From assembly GCA_028699855.1 (NCBI GenBank), contig JAQVTV010000065.1:1-6199 (forward strand): a DNA stretch of 6,199 nucleotides, read 5' to 3'. The notes under the pieces are model-generated. The model did no database searches. It worked only from the letters and a program-made list of their open reading frames with translations, and was not told where the DNA came from. Every line of letters starts with the position of its first letter. Within the stretch, counting starts at the first letter, position 1. The position numbers and the translations under genes were made by a program. Of this stretch, positions 6,159 through 6,199 are shown in pieces. Source of the DNA: Candidatus Izemoplasmatales bacterium (GTDB taxonomy: Bacteria; Bacillota_I; Bacilli_A; Izemoplasmatales; Hujiaoplasmataceae).

Positions 6159-6199
6159 CCCTTCGTTTCTATCTGATGTCGATTGTTTATTCAGCAATG

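Larger units (their letters stand above)
6130..6199 (-). other. uvrA leader and right edge, no gene identified
   Basis: All three minus-strand frames close within this stretch: TGA at 6191-6193, TAA at 6187-6189, and TAG at 6147-6149. An upstream gene could end at any of these. uvrB is the likely neighbour from known gene order, but too few residues are visible to say. No convincing promoter is seen. Confidence 0.5.

Noticed and set aside
6147..6199. Tail of uvrB at the right edge
   Set aside because: uvrB is expected from gene order, but at most 17 codons are visible, three frames are possible, and none shows a recognisable UvrB C-terminus.

Overview
The window carries one block of five genes, all on the minus strand, so transcription runs from right to left: uvrA, an unrecognised small membrane protein, hprK, lgt, and the first half of trxB, which is cut by the left edge. 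Nothing convincing is coded on the plus strand, and there are no RNA genes, mobile elements or CRISPR arrays.

Organism: HPr kinase/phosphorylase next to lgt and trxB, with uvrA close by, is a gene order typical of low-GC Gram-positive bacteria (Bacillota) and their wall-less relatives (Acholeplasma/Izemoplasma-like Mycoplasmatota). Two genes (the small membrane protein and hprK) end in TGA exactly where the next gene begins. TGA is therefore a stop here, which argues against the code-4 mycoplasmas. The base composition is moderate, mid-40s % GC judged by eye. The extra domain on Lgt resembles the Listeria-Bacteroides (InlB B-type) repeat, which is common on surface proteins of these lineages. 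A closer placement is not possible from this window.

Layout: 6130-6199 is the leader of uvrA, with a strong Shine-Dalgarno and a small perfect hairpin. uvrA (3298-6129) is complete and ordinary. A 55-base AT-rich gap follows, with a candidate extended -10 promoter. The small membrane protein (2664-3242), hprK (1695-2642), lgt (442-1698) and trxB (1-442) are then packed tightly: 21-base gap, ATGA overlap, TAATG overlap. The last three are probably translationally coupled. Together they link carbon/PTS control (HprK), lipoprotein maturation (Lgt) and thiol redox balance (TrxB). This is a conserved neighbourhood rather than a single pathway.

The main discovery is in lgt. The enzyme that attaches diacylglycerol to prolipoproteins begins with its own lipoprotein signal peptide and lipobox (L-T-G-C, Cys24). 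An extracellular InlB/Flg_new-like domain of about 63 residues follows, and then a complete Lgt core with its catalytic residues. The sequence predicts an Lgt that is its own substrate and carries a lipid-anchored surface domain.
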